DNA of 64,000 nt from Asticcacaulis biprosthecium C19 (GCF_000204015.1 NZ_GL883076.1:62001-126000), one strand, 5' to 3'; numbered from the stretch's first letter, positions 52,152-61,384 are shown. The notes: generated by a model from the letters alone, not told the origin. Numbers and translations are program-made.

Positions 52152-52775
52152 TCATTTATTCGATGCCGGTTTGTGCAGTTCCAGCCATGCGTCTGAAATG
52201 ATTTCACGCGAAGAATAAAGGAAAAGACCTGCGATTATTCCGGCGACGATCAGATCGGGCCACGCAGAGCGCGTTACGCCCACCAGGACTGCGGCTGCAA
52301 TTACCCCGACATTTGCCAGGGCGTCATTTCTGCTGAAAAGCCAAACCGCTCTAGCTTGGGCATCACCTGCGCGGAAGCGGGACAATACATAGGCCGACAA
52401 GACATTTATCAGGAGGGCGATGATCCCGATCCCGCCCATTATGGCGGCTTCCGGGGGAACGGCCTCGATCGCTCGCCAAACCGCCATGGCAAAAACGTAT
52501 ATCGCCAGAAGGGCTAGAAATAGGCCTTGCGTCAATGCAATTTTAGACCTGGTTTTTGCCTGCCAGGTCAACGCGACAAGGCCGAGCAAAGTAATGCTTC
52601 CGTCGCCAAGAAAATCGAGAGCATCGGCTTTCAAGGCTTCACTGCCGGCCAGAAATCCGCCGGCCGTCTCCGACAGGCCGAACCCGAGGTTCAACAGGAC
52701 AACGATCCATAGTGCTCGTCGATATGCGGGATCGGTCCGTGCTCGCTTCGTGTCGCCTTCACAGTCGTCACTCAT
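52152..52775 (-). CDS. Cation diffusion facilitator (CDF) transporter
   Basis: The 207-aa membrane protein has the CDF transmembrane domain with KADALDFLGDGSITLLGLVA (the aspartate pair of the metal site) and six helices, but almost no cytoplasmic C-terminal domain, so it is a short CDF. It would export divalent cations (Zn, Cd, Co or similar) by proton antiport. It lies 10 nt after lspA in the operon. Confidence 0.85.
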   Translation of the reverse strand: MSDDCEGDTKRARTDPAYRRALWIVVLLNLGFGLSETAGGFLAGSEALKADALDFLGDGSITLLGLVALTWQAKTRSKIALTQGLFLALLAIYVFAMAVWRAIEAVPPEAAIMGGIGIIALLINVLSAYVLSRFRAGDAQARAVWLFSRNDALANVGVIAAAVLVGVTRSAWPDLIVAGIIAGLFLYSSREIISDAWLELHKPASNK

Positions 52776-52785
52776 GGCTCACCTC

Positions 52786-53262
52786 TTAACTGGCACGGGT
52801 CCTTTCGGGCCGGAACAGCAGTTCAAACATCAACAGCGCAAATCCGATCGAAATCCAGGTGTCGGCGAGATTGAATGCGGGAAAGTGTGCGCCCATCGCA
52901 TGGAAGTCGATCCAGTCCACAACAGCGCCTCGCCAAAGTCGATCACAGAGATTGCCGACGGCGCCGGCCAGAACGAAGCTATAAGACAGGCTTTGCAGGC
53001 GGCTCTTTGCTTTTTTGAGCAGGATCAGCAGCCCAATGGAAATGACGCTTGCCAGCAAAACAAAAAACCAGCGTTGCCACCCTTGCTGATCCGCCAAGAA
53101 GCTGAACGCTGCGCCGGGATTGAGAACGTGAACGATGTTGAGAAAAGGCGTTACTTCAAAAACATGATGGAGTGGCATCCGGGACGCTACCGCGGCCTTA
53201 CTTAGTTGGTCCGCGGCGATAAGCAGGATTGAAACCGCCAAATATATGCTGAGACGGACCAT
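52786..53262 (-). CDS. lspA: Lipoprotein signal peptidase LspA (PbrC-like)
   Basis: The 158-aa membrane protein has the catalytic aspartates of signal peptidase II in GNLCDRLWRGAVVDWIDFH (about residues 107-125) and the ADQLSKA start motif. Four membrane helices are present. A dedicated LspA is a known component of lead-resistance operons (pbrB/pbrC). It overlaps the FTR1 gene by one base and is probably the plasmid's extra copy, not the housekeeping gene. Confidence 0.92.
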   Translation of the reverse strand: MVRLSIYLAVSILLIAADQLSKAAVASRMPLHHVFEVTPFLNIVHVLNPGAAFSFLADQQGWQRWFFVLLASVISIGLLILLKKAKSRLQSLSYSFVLAGAVGNLCDRLWRGAVVDWIDFHAMGAHFPAFNLADTWISIGFALLMFELLFRPERTRAS

Positions 53263-55199
53263 CAGTTTTTCTCCGCCAAGGGTTTGGCCCGGAATGCAAA
53301 AAGCACGATCCCCAAGACAACAGCCTGGGCTGCGATGGATTCAATCGTAGGATAGATGCCAAACAGCTCGATTTTGGGTAGCGGGAGAGGGGTCAGAGGT
53401 AAGAGACCGGCCTCCTGTAGGGCGGCAACGCCTTTTCCTGCCAGGACGACCGCGAGCGCAGAAATCAGGATGGAACTGTAGGCGAAGAATTTGCCGATGG
53501 GTAGTCGCTGACTGTATCGCAGCATCACCCAACCAACGGCGAACAGGACACCCGCCGCAACGCCGGCGCCGGCAAACAGCGCCATGGCCGTTTCCGGATT
53601 CCAAAGGGCCGAGAAAAACAGGATTGTTTCGAAAACCTCGCGGTAAACGACAAGGAACGACAACCCGAACAGGAACCACAGTGATCCCTTCGACAGCGCC
53701 TTGCTCATGGTTTGATGGATGAACTTTTGCCACTCATCGGCCTGGGACTTTCCATGCAACCAGATGCCAACCCACAACAACACGACGGTTGCAAGGACGG
53801 CTCCAAACCCCTCTGTGAGTTCACGGCTAGCACCACTGACACTTATCAGGTAGGTCGCGGCGGCCCAGGTCGCCACGCCCGCGGCCAGCGCAGCGATCCA
53901 GCCGCCGTGGACCCACGGCAAGGCATCCGTCCGGTCGGCCTTGCGCAGGAACGCGATCATGGCCGCGACAATCAGCAGGGCCTCCAAGCCTTCTCTCAAG
54001 AGGATTGTGAAGGCGCCAACGAAGGTGGATGTCGCGGTGGATTGGTCATCGGAAAGCACCCGCTCGACCTCGTCCAACGAAGCGACGACGGTCGCAACCT
54101 TGGCACTTACGGATACGGCGGGCTCGCGAGCGGCAATAGCGCTTCGGACGGCGATCATTTCCTTTTCAACCCGGGTTAGCAGAGCGTTGTCACGAGCCGC
54201 TAGAAGCGGCTCCACCGTCTCGAATCCGTCAAGATACGCGGACAGGGCCAATTTCTCAGCATCCTGCTTCTTACCGATTCGGTAGGCTTCATCAGCTTCG
54301 CGAAGCCGCTTCCGAGAAATGGCGATCGGGCTGGCAGCGGAAAGCACGGCCGCCGGATTGGAGCGCAGATATGCCGTCACATTGAGGGCCTTCTCTTCAC
54401 CTATCCGTTTTGACAAAGCAGTCGGGGTAAGGCTGACCAAAGCAGCCAAGTCAGGTACGAGGGCTCTGACTTCGGGTTCACTTTTCCAGATCTTCTCGCC
54501 GGCCTTTATTCTGTCTTCGAACGCGAAACCGCCAACGTAGAAGGCCAGCGCCCATCTTTGCTGCTCGGGAAGATGGGCGAAACTCGGCATCGACGTGCCG
54601 TCGAGCCCTTGGCCGATCACCTGATAAAGGCCGAAAACGCTCCGTTCCCTGGCGCGTCCGAGGTCACGGAACGCGATTGGGGGAGGGTCAAGTCCGATGG
54701 CGGCGGAACCTTTGCCGTCGCCGGTAGAACCGTGACAGCTGGCGCAAGTCGCATCATAAATCCGCTGGGCCGACAACACATCGGGAACAGCCGTCGGCGC
54801 CAATTGGACGGGATAGGCTGACAGGAGGGCGCCAGCAAGAGCTTGGGCATCGCGAGCAATCCTCTCGGGTGTCGCCTTGTCGGCAATCGCCGCTTTAAGC
54901 GAAAGGGTTCCCGTAAGAAGTTGCGCTTTTTCCGGCCGGTCCTCGAGCGAGGTGATCTGTTTTTCGACCGTTGCAGCGAATTCGACCATCTCGGCATACT
55001 CAGCGTCGCTGACTACTTTGCCGTTCTGCACAGCGCCGGGGTAGTCGACCGCTACGTAATCGAGCAGGCGCCACGCTACCTGAACGGTTTTTGTGTCATC
55101 CGCAGATGTCGCAGGTGCCGCCCTGCTAAAAGAGGGTGACGTCAGGCCGGCAAGTGCCAGGACGGCGACGAAAAACAAATTACGAAACATGAGGCTCAT
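53262..55199 (-). CDS. pbrT: Cytochrome c-FTR1 fusion permease (PbrT-like)
   Basis: The 645-aa protein has a signal peptide (about 5-28), a helical periplasmic domain and a cytochrome c domain with CASCHG (about residue 152) and a Met ligand candidate in GTSMPSF. The FTR1 permease domain follows, with REGLEALLIVAA (about 400) and REVFETILFF (about 525), whose REGLE-type motifs bind metal. FTR1 proteins import oxidised iron; in pbr operons PbrT has this form and takes up lead to a safe route with the ATPase. It follows the ATPase gene by 18 nt. Confidence 0.87.
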   Translation of the reverse strand: MSLMFRNLFFVAVLALAGLTSPSFSRAAPATSADDTKTVQVAWRLLDYVAVDYPGAVQNGKVVSDAEYAEMVEFAATVEKQITSLEDRPEKAQLLTGTLSLKAAIADKATPERIARDAQALAGALLSAYPVQLAPTAVPDVLSAQRIYDATCASCHGSTGDGKGSAAIGLDPPPIAFRDLGRARERSVFGLYQVIGQGLDGTSMPSFAHLPEQQRWALAFYVGGFAFEDRIKAGEKIWKSEPEVRALVPDLAALVSLTPTALSKRIGEEKALNVTAYLRSNPAAVLSAASPIAISRKRLREADEAYRIGKKQDAEKLALSAYLDGFETVEPLLAARDNALLTRVEKEMIAVRSAIAAREPAVSVSAKVATVVASLDEVERVLSDDQSTATSTFVGAFTILLREGLEALLIVAAMIAFLRKADRTDALPWVHGGWIAALAAGVATWAAATYLISVSGASRELTEGFGAVLATVVLLWVGIWLHGKSQADEWQKFIHQTMSKALSKGSLWFLFGLSFLVVYREVFETILFFSALWNPETAMALFAGAGVAAGVLFAVGWVMLRYSQRLPIGKFFAYSSILISALAVVLAGKGVAALQEAGLLPLTPLPLPKIELFGIYPTIESIAAQAVVLGIVLFAFRAKPLAEKN

Positions 55200-55217
55200 T
55201 CATTCTAAGACACAGGA

Positions 55218-57365
55218 TCAGTGTTTGGACGATGTGGAAAAACTTAACAAGCGCAAGGCGTTCAAAGTCACCAAGACAGTGGCACCCGTGTCCGCAAGGA
55301 TAGCCATCCATAGGGACGTCGCACCGGTTAGCGTCGTCACCAGAAACACGGCCTTCAGGCCAAGCGCCAGGGCGATGTTCTGCCAAATGTTGCCGAGCGT
55401 AGCCTTGGATAGGCTGATCAACTGCGGTACCCCGGAAACCCGGTCCTTCAACAGCGCGGCGTCGGCTGTCTCAAGCGCCACATCGGTTCCGCCGCCCATC
55501 GCAATCCCCACCGACGCTGCGGCCAGGGCCGGTGCGTCGTTGATGCCATCACCCACCATGGCAATCGGCGCGGTCTTGCCGATCTCGGAAATGCGCGCAA
55601 GCTTGGCGTCGGGGAGCAACTCCGCTTCAGCCTCGACGCCAACCTGACGCGCGATGGCAGCGGCCGTGCGCCGGTTGTCGCCTGTCAACATCAAGGTCGT
55701 GATGCCGAGATCCTTGAGGGCCTGGACAGCTGCTTTCGCATCTTCCCGAAGTTCATCACGAATAGCGATCAAGCCCTCCGCCACCTTGTTGGCGATCACG
55801 ACGACCACGGTTTTGCCTTCCTGCTCGAGTGAGTTGATCCGAGCAGTCACTTCAAGCGACAGAACCGACTTTTCGGCAGCAAAAATCGGCGATCCGACCG
55901 ACACGAAGCCGGACTTCAGACGCGCGGTGACGGCCTTGCCCGGAACTGCATTTGCACCGCCAAAACTCACAGGAAGTTCGATCCCGCGACCCGTCGCTGC
56001 CTCGACAATCGCCTTGCCAAGCGGGTGACTGGTATTTGCTTCGACAGCCGCGGCTTTCGCCAGGACCGAATTCTCGTCGCCCAAAAGCGCAATCACGTCG
56101 GTCACCTGTGGTCGACCTCTTGTCAACGTCCCGGTCTTGTCGAACGCCACGGTTTTGATTTTTCCTAATGTCTCCAACGCTGCTCCACCCTTGATCAGAA
56201 GACCCTGGCGTGCGCCGGCCGCCAAACCCGAGGCAATCGCGGTCGGCGTAGAAATGACCAATGCGCAGGGGCAGGCGATCAGGAGGGTTGCAAGTCCTCT
56301 GTAGGCCCAAGTCATCCAGTCTCCGCCCATAATAAGAGGAGGAACAACGATGATCAGCCCCGCGACCAACATGGCCGCTGGCGTATACCAACGGCTGAAG
56401 CGGTCGATAAATCGGGCCGTCGGCGCCTTGCTCTCCTGGGCTTCCTCGACGAGGTGGATGATGCGCGCGATCGTATTGTCCGCAGCCTTATGGCTGATCC
56501 GGATACGCAATTCACCATTCGCATTGATGCTGCCCGCGAATACCTCCGAACCTTCCGACTTAAAGACGGGAATGGACTCCCCGGTAACGGGCGATTCGTC
56601 GACCTCGGAGGATCCCTCGACGACCTCACCGTCCGATGGCAAACGATCACCTGGCCTGACAATAGCGATATCGCCGACTTCCAGAATCTCCGCTTCCACC
56701 TCTATGATCTTGCCTTCCCGCTCTACACGCGCCGTGCGCGGAATGAGCTTGATCAAGGCTTCGATGCCCGCCCGTGCCCGTCCGGCAGCAACCGTCTCGA
56801 GGACCTCACCGACAGCAAAAAGGAAGACCACAACCAATGCTTCTTCAGCTTCGCCAATAACGACAGCCCCGATCGCAGCCACAGACATCAGGGTTTCGAT
56901 GCTGAAAGGCGATCCGGCTAGCGCACCTGAAAGAGCACGACGGCCAAAGGGTAGGACGCTGATCAATGCTGCGGCAGTTGCGATAATGACGCCGTATTTA
57001 GGAACCAGGTGCTCTAGGAGTAGACCAAGTGCCAACATCGCGGCCGTCAGGAGTACGAGCTTACCCTTTCCGGTCTGCCACCAATGTGGACCCGGCTTGA
57101 GCGTCGGCAAAGCGCGCGCTGCAGTTACGGGAACCGGCGAAGGCTCATAACCGAGGCTACGGATTTGCTCCTCCACCTTTCCCAGGGGAGTTTGCTCCTG
57201 ATCGAGAGCCAGGTTCAGTGTCTCGTTCTGGTAAGACACGGAAACCGCACTGACGCCGGGAAGCTTGTTCATGGCGGTTTCGATCTTGAGCGCGCAAGCG
57301 CCGCAGTCCATGCCTCCGACATGAATACGAATGGGGGAGGGAGTAGCCACTTGCGACCTCGACAT
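55218..57365 (-). CDS. pbrA: P1B-type lead/cadmium/zinc-exporting ATPase (PbrA/CadA)
   Basis: The 715-aa ATPase has an N-terminal HMA domain with GMDCGACALKIE (C21 and C24), the membrane CPC motif (IACPCALVISTPT, about 364), DKTGTL (about 408) and GDGINDAPALA (about 605). The pattern is P1B-2 (Pb, Cd, Zn). It is the first gene of a five-gene leftward operon (ATPase, FTR1, LspA, CDF, MAPEG), opposite the MerR-type regulator with a shared promoter. It exports metal from cytoplasm to periplasm. Confidence 0.92.
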   Translation of the reverse strand: MSRSQVATPSPIRIHVGGMDCGACALKIETAMNKLPGVSAVSVSYQNETLNLALDQEQTPLGKVEEQIRSLGYEPSPVPVTAARALPTLKPGPHWWQTGKGKLVLLTAAMLALGLLLEHLVPKYGVIIATAAALISVLPFGRRALSGALAGSPFSIETLMSVAAIGAVVIGEAEEALVVVFLFAVGEVLETVAAGRARAGIEALIKLIPRTARVEREGKIIEVEAEILEVGDIAIVRPGDRLPSDGEVVEGSSEVDESPVTGESIPVFKSEGSEVFAGSINANGELRIRISHKAADNTIARIIHLVEEAQESKAPTARFIDRFSRWYTPAAMLVAGLIIVVPPLIMGGDWMTWAYRGLATLLIACPCALVISTPTAIASGLAAGARQGLLIKGGAALETLGKIKTVAFDKTGTLTRGRPQVTDVIALLGDENSVLAKAAAVEANTSHPLGKAIVEAATGRGIELPVSFGGANAVPGKAVTARLKSGFVSVGSPIFAAEKSVLSLEVTARINSLEQEGKTVVVVIANKVAEGLIAIRDELREDAKAAVQALKDLGITTLMLTGDNRRTAAAIARQVGVEAEAELLPDAKLARISEIGKTAPIAMVGDGINDAPALAAASVGIAMGGGTDVALETADAALLKDRVSGVPQLISLSKATLGNIWQNIALALGLKAVFLVTTLTGATSLWMAILADTGATVLVTLNALRLLSFSTSSKH

Positions 57366-57379
57366 AGCTGAATGGCCGT

Positions 57380-57410
57380 CGTATACACCCTGTAGTAACT
57401 AGAGGGTCAA
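57380..57410 (-). promoter_or_regulatory. PbrR/CadR-type promoter and operator
   Basis: On the minus strand TTGACC (-35, 57405-57410) and TATACG (-10, 57380-57385) are separated by 19 bp. The imperfect palindrome ACCCTGTAGTAACTAGAGGGT (57387-57407) fills the spacer. The overlong spacer with a central palindrome is the hallmark of MerR-family activated promoters; the sequence resembles known PbrR and CadR operators. Confidence 0.88.
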
Positions 57411-57413
57411 GGC

Positions 57414-57851
57414 GTGGGCATTGAACAATTTTCGATCGGTCATTTAGCCCGGACAACAGGCACCAAGGTCGAGACAATCCGCTTTTATGAAAAGACGGGA
57501 TTGATACCGGAACCTGCGCGCACTACTGGCAACTTTCGGTCTTACGAAGCCCAACACCTCAACCGGCTAAGCTTTATAAGGCGGGCGCGCGACCTTGGCT
57601 TCTCTTTGGACGAGGTTCGCGCACTGCTTGCCTTATCAGATGAAAGAAACGGATCGTGCCAGGCGGTCGACGAGATTGCACGGAAACATCGTGACGAGGT
57701 CGAACGGAAGATTGCCGACCTTCAGGCTCTAAAAGTCGTCCTTGATAACGTCATTGAAGATTGCCATTGCCGCACCGTTGCAGAATGTTCGATTATAGAG
57801 GCACTTGCTCCGCGAAGACCCGTTCTGTCTGATAGTGCCGCAATTGCTTGA
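57414..57851 (+). CDS. pbrR: MerR-family lead/cadmium-responsive regulator (PbrR/CadR)
   Basis: The 145-aa regulator has the MerR helix-turn-helix (SIGHLARTTGTKVETIRFYE), the long dimerisation helix and metal-site cysteines: one in NGSCQAVDEI (about residue 80), then DCHCRTVAEC (about 116-125). This arrangement matches PbrR/CadR. It lies opposite the ATPase gene with its operator in the 48-bp gap. It would repress without metal and activate with Pb or Cd. The start codon is GTG, overlapping the transcript start region, so the mRNA is nearly leaderless. Confidence 0.9.
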   Translation: MGIEQFSIGHLARTTGTKVETIRFYEKTGLIPEPARTTGNFRSYEAQHLNRLSFIRRARDLGFSLDEVRALLALSDERNGSCQAVDEIARKHRDEVERKIADLQALKVVLDNVIEDCHCRTVAECSIIEALAPRRPVLSDSAAIA

Positions 57852-58109
57852 CCGCTAGATTTGAAGTCGTTTAACGCAAAATGCACGGTCCGGGCCATCC
57901 TAGCAATACGCTAACCGTCGTGCCTTCGGCTCTGTCCTGGGCCTTGCGAACATTACCAAATTTTGCGTGTTGGTTGCATCGGTCATTACAGCGGCGGCAG
58001 CAGTGGTCTTTGGCCGAGATATACGGCGTTAGCGTCTATCGGACTAATTTCAGGTCTTGAGATCAGGAGGGTTTGACCTCCTGGATACTATCCAGTCAAC
58101 ATGATGGCT

Positions 58110-58733
58110 TTAACGGAGTTGATCCTCGCCGATCGATCTTACAATTCCCGCCCGTTCGGCAACTCCATACAGAACGTAGCGCCGAAACGCAGCATCAACC
58201 TCCGCAGGATGCGTGCGCGCGCCGGTATCGAGCCATGAGGTGAGGACTGACATGAAAGCGCCGACGACAACCGCGATGAGGATTTGGCGGTCGGCGCCAT
58301 CCTCGATCTCCAACAGCGGGTCGCGCCTCACAATATCGCTGAGGATATCGCGGAGGGTCTGTAACGCGATGGCCCCGCCAGACGTACCCATAAGGGCCTT
58401 ATATAAGCCGGCATGATCCCGCGCGTGTTCGAACATGGCCAGGCTAAAAGCCAGCGGCGGTGCGCCGCCTTGCGCAGGCGAAGTGATTTGATGCGCAGTG
58501 AGGATATGTCGCAGACGTTCCAGGCCTGCGCGTTTCAGATCTTCTTTCGACGTGTAGTGAAGGTAAAAAGTCGAGCGTCCGACATTTGCAGCGTTGCAAA
58601 TGTCATGGATGCTGATCGCGTCATAACCCTTGGTGTTTATAAGATCCAAAAACGCGTGTTGCAAAGCCATGCGCGTCCTTTTGACCCGGCGGTCTATATG
58701 AAGGCCGGAAACAATTTCGGGACTATCTGGCAT
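58110..58733 (-). CDS. TetR/AcrR-family regulator
   Basis: The 207-aa protein has a TetR helix-turn-helix (VKRTRMALQHAFLDLINTKG, then AISIHDICNAANVGRSTFYL with HYTSKEDL) and an all-helical C-terminal ligand domain. It is divergent from the flavin oxidoreductase gene and probably controls it. Four TGTCC(A) sequences in the intergenic region (58737, 58791, 58810, 58825) could be operator parts. The ligand is unknown. Confidence 0.85.
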   Translation of the reverse strand: MPDSPEIVSGLHIDRRVKRTRMALQHAFLDLINTKGYDAISIHDICNAANVGRSTFYLHYTSKEDLKRAGLERLRHILTAHQITSPAQGGAPPLAFSLAMFEHARDHAGLYKALMGTSGGAIALQTLRDILSDIVRRDPLLEIEDGADRQILIAVVVGAFMSVLTSWLDTGARTHPAEVDAAFRRYVLYGVAERAGIVRSIGEDQLR

Positions 58734-58842
58734 TTCTGTCCATTTTCAGATGGCGTGAGGCGGGCGTCCAGCAAAAGATATTGAACAGGATGTCCAATGC
58801 CAGTCTACTTGTCCAGGAGCTTATTGTCCGCGGGTACTTCCA

Positions 58843-59853
58843 ATGGATCACGACTTCTTTCGCCATTTACACGGCAGCGATCAAAAGACTTGGCGCCGCG
58901 TCGCTTATCATCTGGTTTTGAAAGGAAAACGTGAGATTGCCGAGCGCACGTGGTTGTTCAGTTTTGCAAAACCAGATGGCTTTTCATACCAGGCAGGCCA
59001 GCATGTACGCATGACCCTTGAGAAGCTATCCTCGCGGGCTGCCGGAGGTAATGTGCGCTTTCTGTCATTCGCCAGTGCGCCCCTCGAGCAAGACTTGACC
59101 TTCGCCTTGCGTATGCGTCCAAGTGCATTCAAGCAAGAATTAGATCGCTTAATCCCAGGCGATCGCGTGATGGTCGAAATGCTGATCGACCCGCCTCAAG
59201 GCGCATTTTTTCTCGACACACAAGGTGTCAATGCGACCGTATTTATAGCGGGCGGAATTGGCATTGTACCGATATTTTCGATGATAAAATCAGCCCTCGA
59301 TTCCGGACAAGAGCGCGCGTTGATCTTGTTCTACTGCAACCGGCGACCGGAAGACGCTGCCTTTCTGAAAGATTTGCACGCTTTGGCGCAACAACATCCA
59401 TCATTCAAGTTCTTGCCCACAATGACGGCATCTCCCGCCTGGGGCGGTGCGACGGGGCGCATTACCAAGGCAATGATCTACGACCAAGTCCGCGACCCTA
59501 AGGCAGCACGATATTATATCGCAGGACTGGAAGGCATGGTAACGGACACGCAGTCCATGTTGCGGCGCGCCGGTGTTTCGAAGACAAGTATCATTTCGGA
59601 GGAATTCGGAGCTTTTGCGGCGGCTTCTCACGCGCGCAGGAAAAAACCGCAAGGCTATCTCTGGCTTTTGTTGCTGCTCGTGGTGCTCGGTGGCCTGCAC
59701 GTTGGCGGCGGCGCTTACCTGGCGGGCGTCATGCCTGATAACTGGCAATGGAACTGGACGCTGATAGTCGGCGTGACGTCCGCAATCATGTCTTTGATCG
59801 CCCTCAAACTATTCCTGCTTCGACACTTCTGGCGCGGCAGGCACCGTCATTAA
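58843..59853 (+). CDS. FAD/NAD(P)-dependent oxidoreductase with C-terminal membrane anchor
   Basis: The 336-aa protein has a ferredoxin-reductase FAD domain (GFSYQAGQHVRMTL; FLSFASAPLEQDLTFALRM, the RxxS-type flavin site being RFLSFAS). An NAD(P) domain follows (FIAGGIGIVPIFSMIKSAL; YYIAGLEGMV). There is no 2Fe-2S domain; instead two C-terminal membrane helices (about 270-292 and 305-325) end in a basic tail (RHFWRGRHRH). It may pass electrons to a membrane partner. It lies opposite a TetR gene, and its stop codon overlaps that of the broken cueR gene. Confidence 0.8.
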   Translation: MDHDFFRHLHGSDQKTWRRVAYHLVLKGKREIAERTWLFSFAKPDGFSYQAGQHVRMTLEKLSSRAAGGNVRFLSFASAPLEQDLTFALRMRPSAFKQELDRLIPGDRVMVEMLIDPPQGAFFLDTQGVNATVFIAGGIGIVPIFSMIKSALDSGQERALILFYCNRRPEDAAFLKDLHALAQQHPSFKFLPTMTASPAWGGATGRITKAMIYDQVRDPKAARYYIAGLEGMVTDTQSMLRRAGVSKTSIISEEFGAFAAASHARRKKPQGYLWLLLLLVVLGGLHVGGGAYLAGVMPDNWQWNWTLIVGVTSAIMSLIALKLFLLRHFWRGRHRH

Positions 59854-60295
59854 GAAGACGCGTCAGACAAACCACCAAAACGATGGGGCGCCTTCGCGGG
59901 GCCCTCGGCACCGTCTTCAAAGTCTTTTAAAATGGGGCAGTCGGGCCGATCGTCGCCGGCACAGCATTCCGCAAGGGCTTGAAGCGTTTGCGCCATAGCT
60001 TCCAACTCGCCGATCTTCTTACGTAGGGCCTTCACGTGCCCGAGCGCCTTTTCCTTCACATCTGAACTGTGTCGCGTACGGTCACGCCAAAGCGCCAGGA
60101 GCTCGGCAATGCCCTCGACCGTGAACCCAGATCGCGGGCGCGGCGGATGAAGCGCAATGTGTGCACGTCCTGGCCTGAATATACGCGGTAACCAGCCTCT
60201 GATCGTGTGGCCGGGGGAACCAGGCCCGTCTGCTCATAGTAACGGATTATCTTGGCCGATACGTGTGAAGCCTTGGCGGCCTGTCCGATGTTCAT
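59850..60295 (-). pseudogene. cueR: CueR-like MerR regulator broken by a one-base frameshift
   Basis: The N-terminal frame reads [20 protein letters not shown] to FIRRARDLG, clearly a CueR/HmrR-type copper regulator. It then runs out of frame; the rest (KEKALGHVKALRKKIGELEA to AECCAGDDRPDCPI, with the C-x7-C metal loop) lies in the frame ending at 59850. Restoring one T near 60126-60128 (TTC in place of TC after LG) rejoins both. Product would be about 149 aa. The first M lies at 60295 with AGGA upstream. Sequencing error and real inactivation are both possible. Confidence 0.85.
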
Positions 60296-60359
60296 AGGAA
60301 TCCTATTTTTTAAGGCGCATGATGCCGAGCCGCTGCCTGCCCATTCGTAATTGGGGAAG

Positions 60360-60376
60360 CTTCCCACCATGGGAAG
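60360..60376 (-). promoter_or_regulatory. CueR-type operator before cueR
   Basis: The perfect dyad CTTCCCA-CCA-TGGGAAG lies 65 bp upstream of cueR, preceded on the minus strand by TTGCCC (a -35-like hexamer). The sequence matches the usual CueR/HmrR operator form. Confidence 0.75.
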
Positions 60377-60407
60377 GGCAAGGGCAAATTTTTTCCGACA
60401 ATCGCTA

Positions 60408-60429
60408 TTGACCTTCCCATGATGGGAAG
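60408..60429 (+). promoter_or_regulatory. Orphan CueR-type promoter facing right
   Basis: TTGACC (60408-60413) overlaps the dyad CTTCCCA-TGA-TGGGAAG (60413-60429). The promoter points towards 60.45 kb, where no plus-strand gene remains; the genes there run leftward. It is probably the leftover of a lost copper gene once transcribed from here. Confidence 0.75.
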
Positions 60430-60471
60430 CCCCACCTTTCCCCTAGGCGAGACGGATTTAACCTGCACAAG

Positions 60472-60789
60472 CTATAAGGCGACAGCTACCGTCGCGAAAA
60501 CCGGGAAGGTCAGATAGGCAAACCACTACGCCGAGATCGACCAGGATAGGCGATTCCAGCCGCCGTGCGGCGCTATTCCCCAGGCCTGAATAAGTGGCAG
60601 CATTGCGGCGAATATCACGAGCTTGACCGCGAGCAGGACGCCGTAGGGCGACTGGAATATCTGCCCGACATGATCGAGACCGATGAGAAAGTAGCTGTTG
60701 ATTAGACCGGACACGACCAGCACGGGCGCGGCGATTGTCACGAAGACAAACACCAACATCGACCAAATACATGTCCAGCGCTTCAGCAT
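60472..60789 (-). pseudogene. copD: Truncated copper-resistance protein CopD remnant
   Basis: The frame from 60789 reads MLKRWTCIWSMLVFVFVTIA, then PVLVVSGLINSYFLIGLDHV and YGVLLAVKLVIFAAMLPLI, matching the C-terminal half of CopD (membrane protein for copper import, about 290 aa). The N-terminal half is absent. An in-frame TAG at 60526 cuts the frame, after which 17 more hydrophobic codons follow. It is a decayed gene in the disrupted copper module. Confidence 0.7.
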
Positions 60790-60850
60790 GAAAGTATAGG
60801 CCCGTTGCCTTCACTGAGAAGTGAACTTTGCCCGGCTCGTTGTCTCATGA

Positions 60851-61384
60851 TCAATCGGCGACCGGCTTCAACCGAGGCAGAAAGGCCCTTCTGGCATCCG
60901 AAGCCATTTGGCTAACGCACCAGCGCGCGTAAATCGAGGCAAAACACAGACTGAGAATGCCGCGGAAGAACGTAGTCAGGTGATTGTAGTCTATAAATAC
61001 CCGAAGATGGCTGCCGCCCTTGGCTGGCCTGATCTCGAATCCCATGCGATAGGCTCCGATGATCAGAATCTGTGTTTGGCCACACGTTTCCCAGACCTTG
61101 CGGCGAGGTGGGTCGTGTACGGTGATGACCTCTTCGACCGACAGCTTGACGCCCAGGAACCCGCCACCCATCTTGATGACCGATCCCACGGCCTGTCCCT
61201 TGGCTGCGTCGAACTCATAGGTCATCCGGCCGCCCATCATCATCATGGACGGCTTTTCCATATGACTTCCCAATTTTGATTGGTCGTCTATGTGCGCGAA
61301 AACGAGATCAGGCGTGGCCGCGACCTCAACGCTTGCTTCACAGCTGTGGCCGTAGCTCCCCTTCGTTGTCTCAACCCCGGTCAT
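60851..61384 (-). CDS. SRPBCC-family protein with Met-rich segment
   Basis: The 177-aa protein has the SRPBCC (START-like) fold pattern: SCEASVEVAATPDLVFAHID, then SHMEKPSMMMMGGRMTYEFD, IKMGGGFLGVKLSVEEVITV and a C-terminal helix. It is a hydrophobic ligand-binding fold. The ATG at 61384 has GGGAGG at 8 nt. It overlaps the ATC-hydrolase-like gene by 14 nt and is third in the copA operon. The methionines could touch copper, but that is a guess. Confidence 0.75.
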   Translation of the reverse strand: MTGVETTKGSYGHSCEASVEVAATPDLVFAHIDDQSKLGSHMEKPSMMMMGGRMTYEFDAAKGQAVGSVIKMGGGFLGVKLSVEEVITVHDPPRRKVWETCGQTQILIIGAYRMGFEIRPAKGGSHLRVFIDYNHLTTFFRGILSLCFASIYARWCVSQMASDARRAFLPRLKPVAD

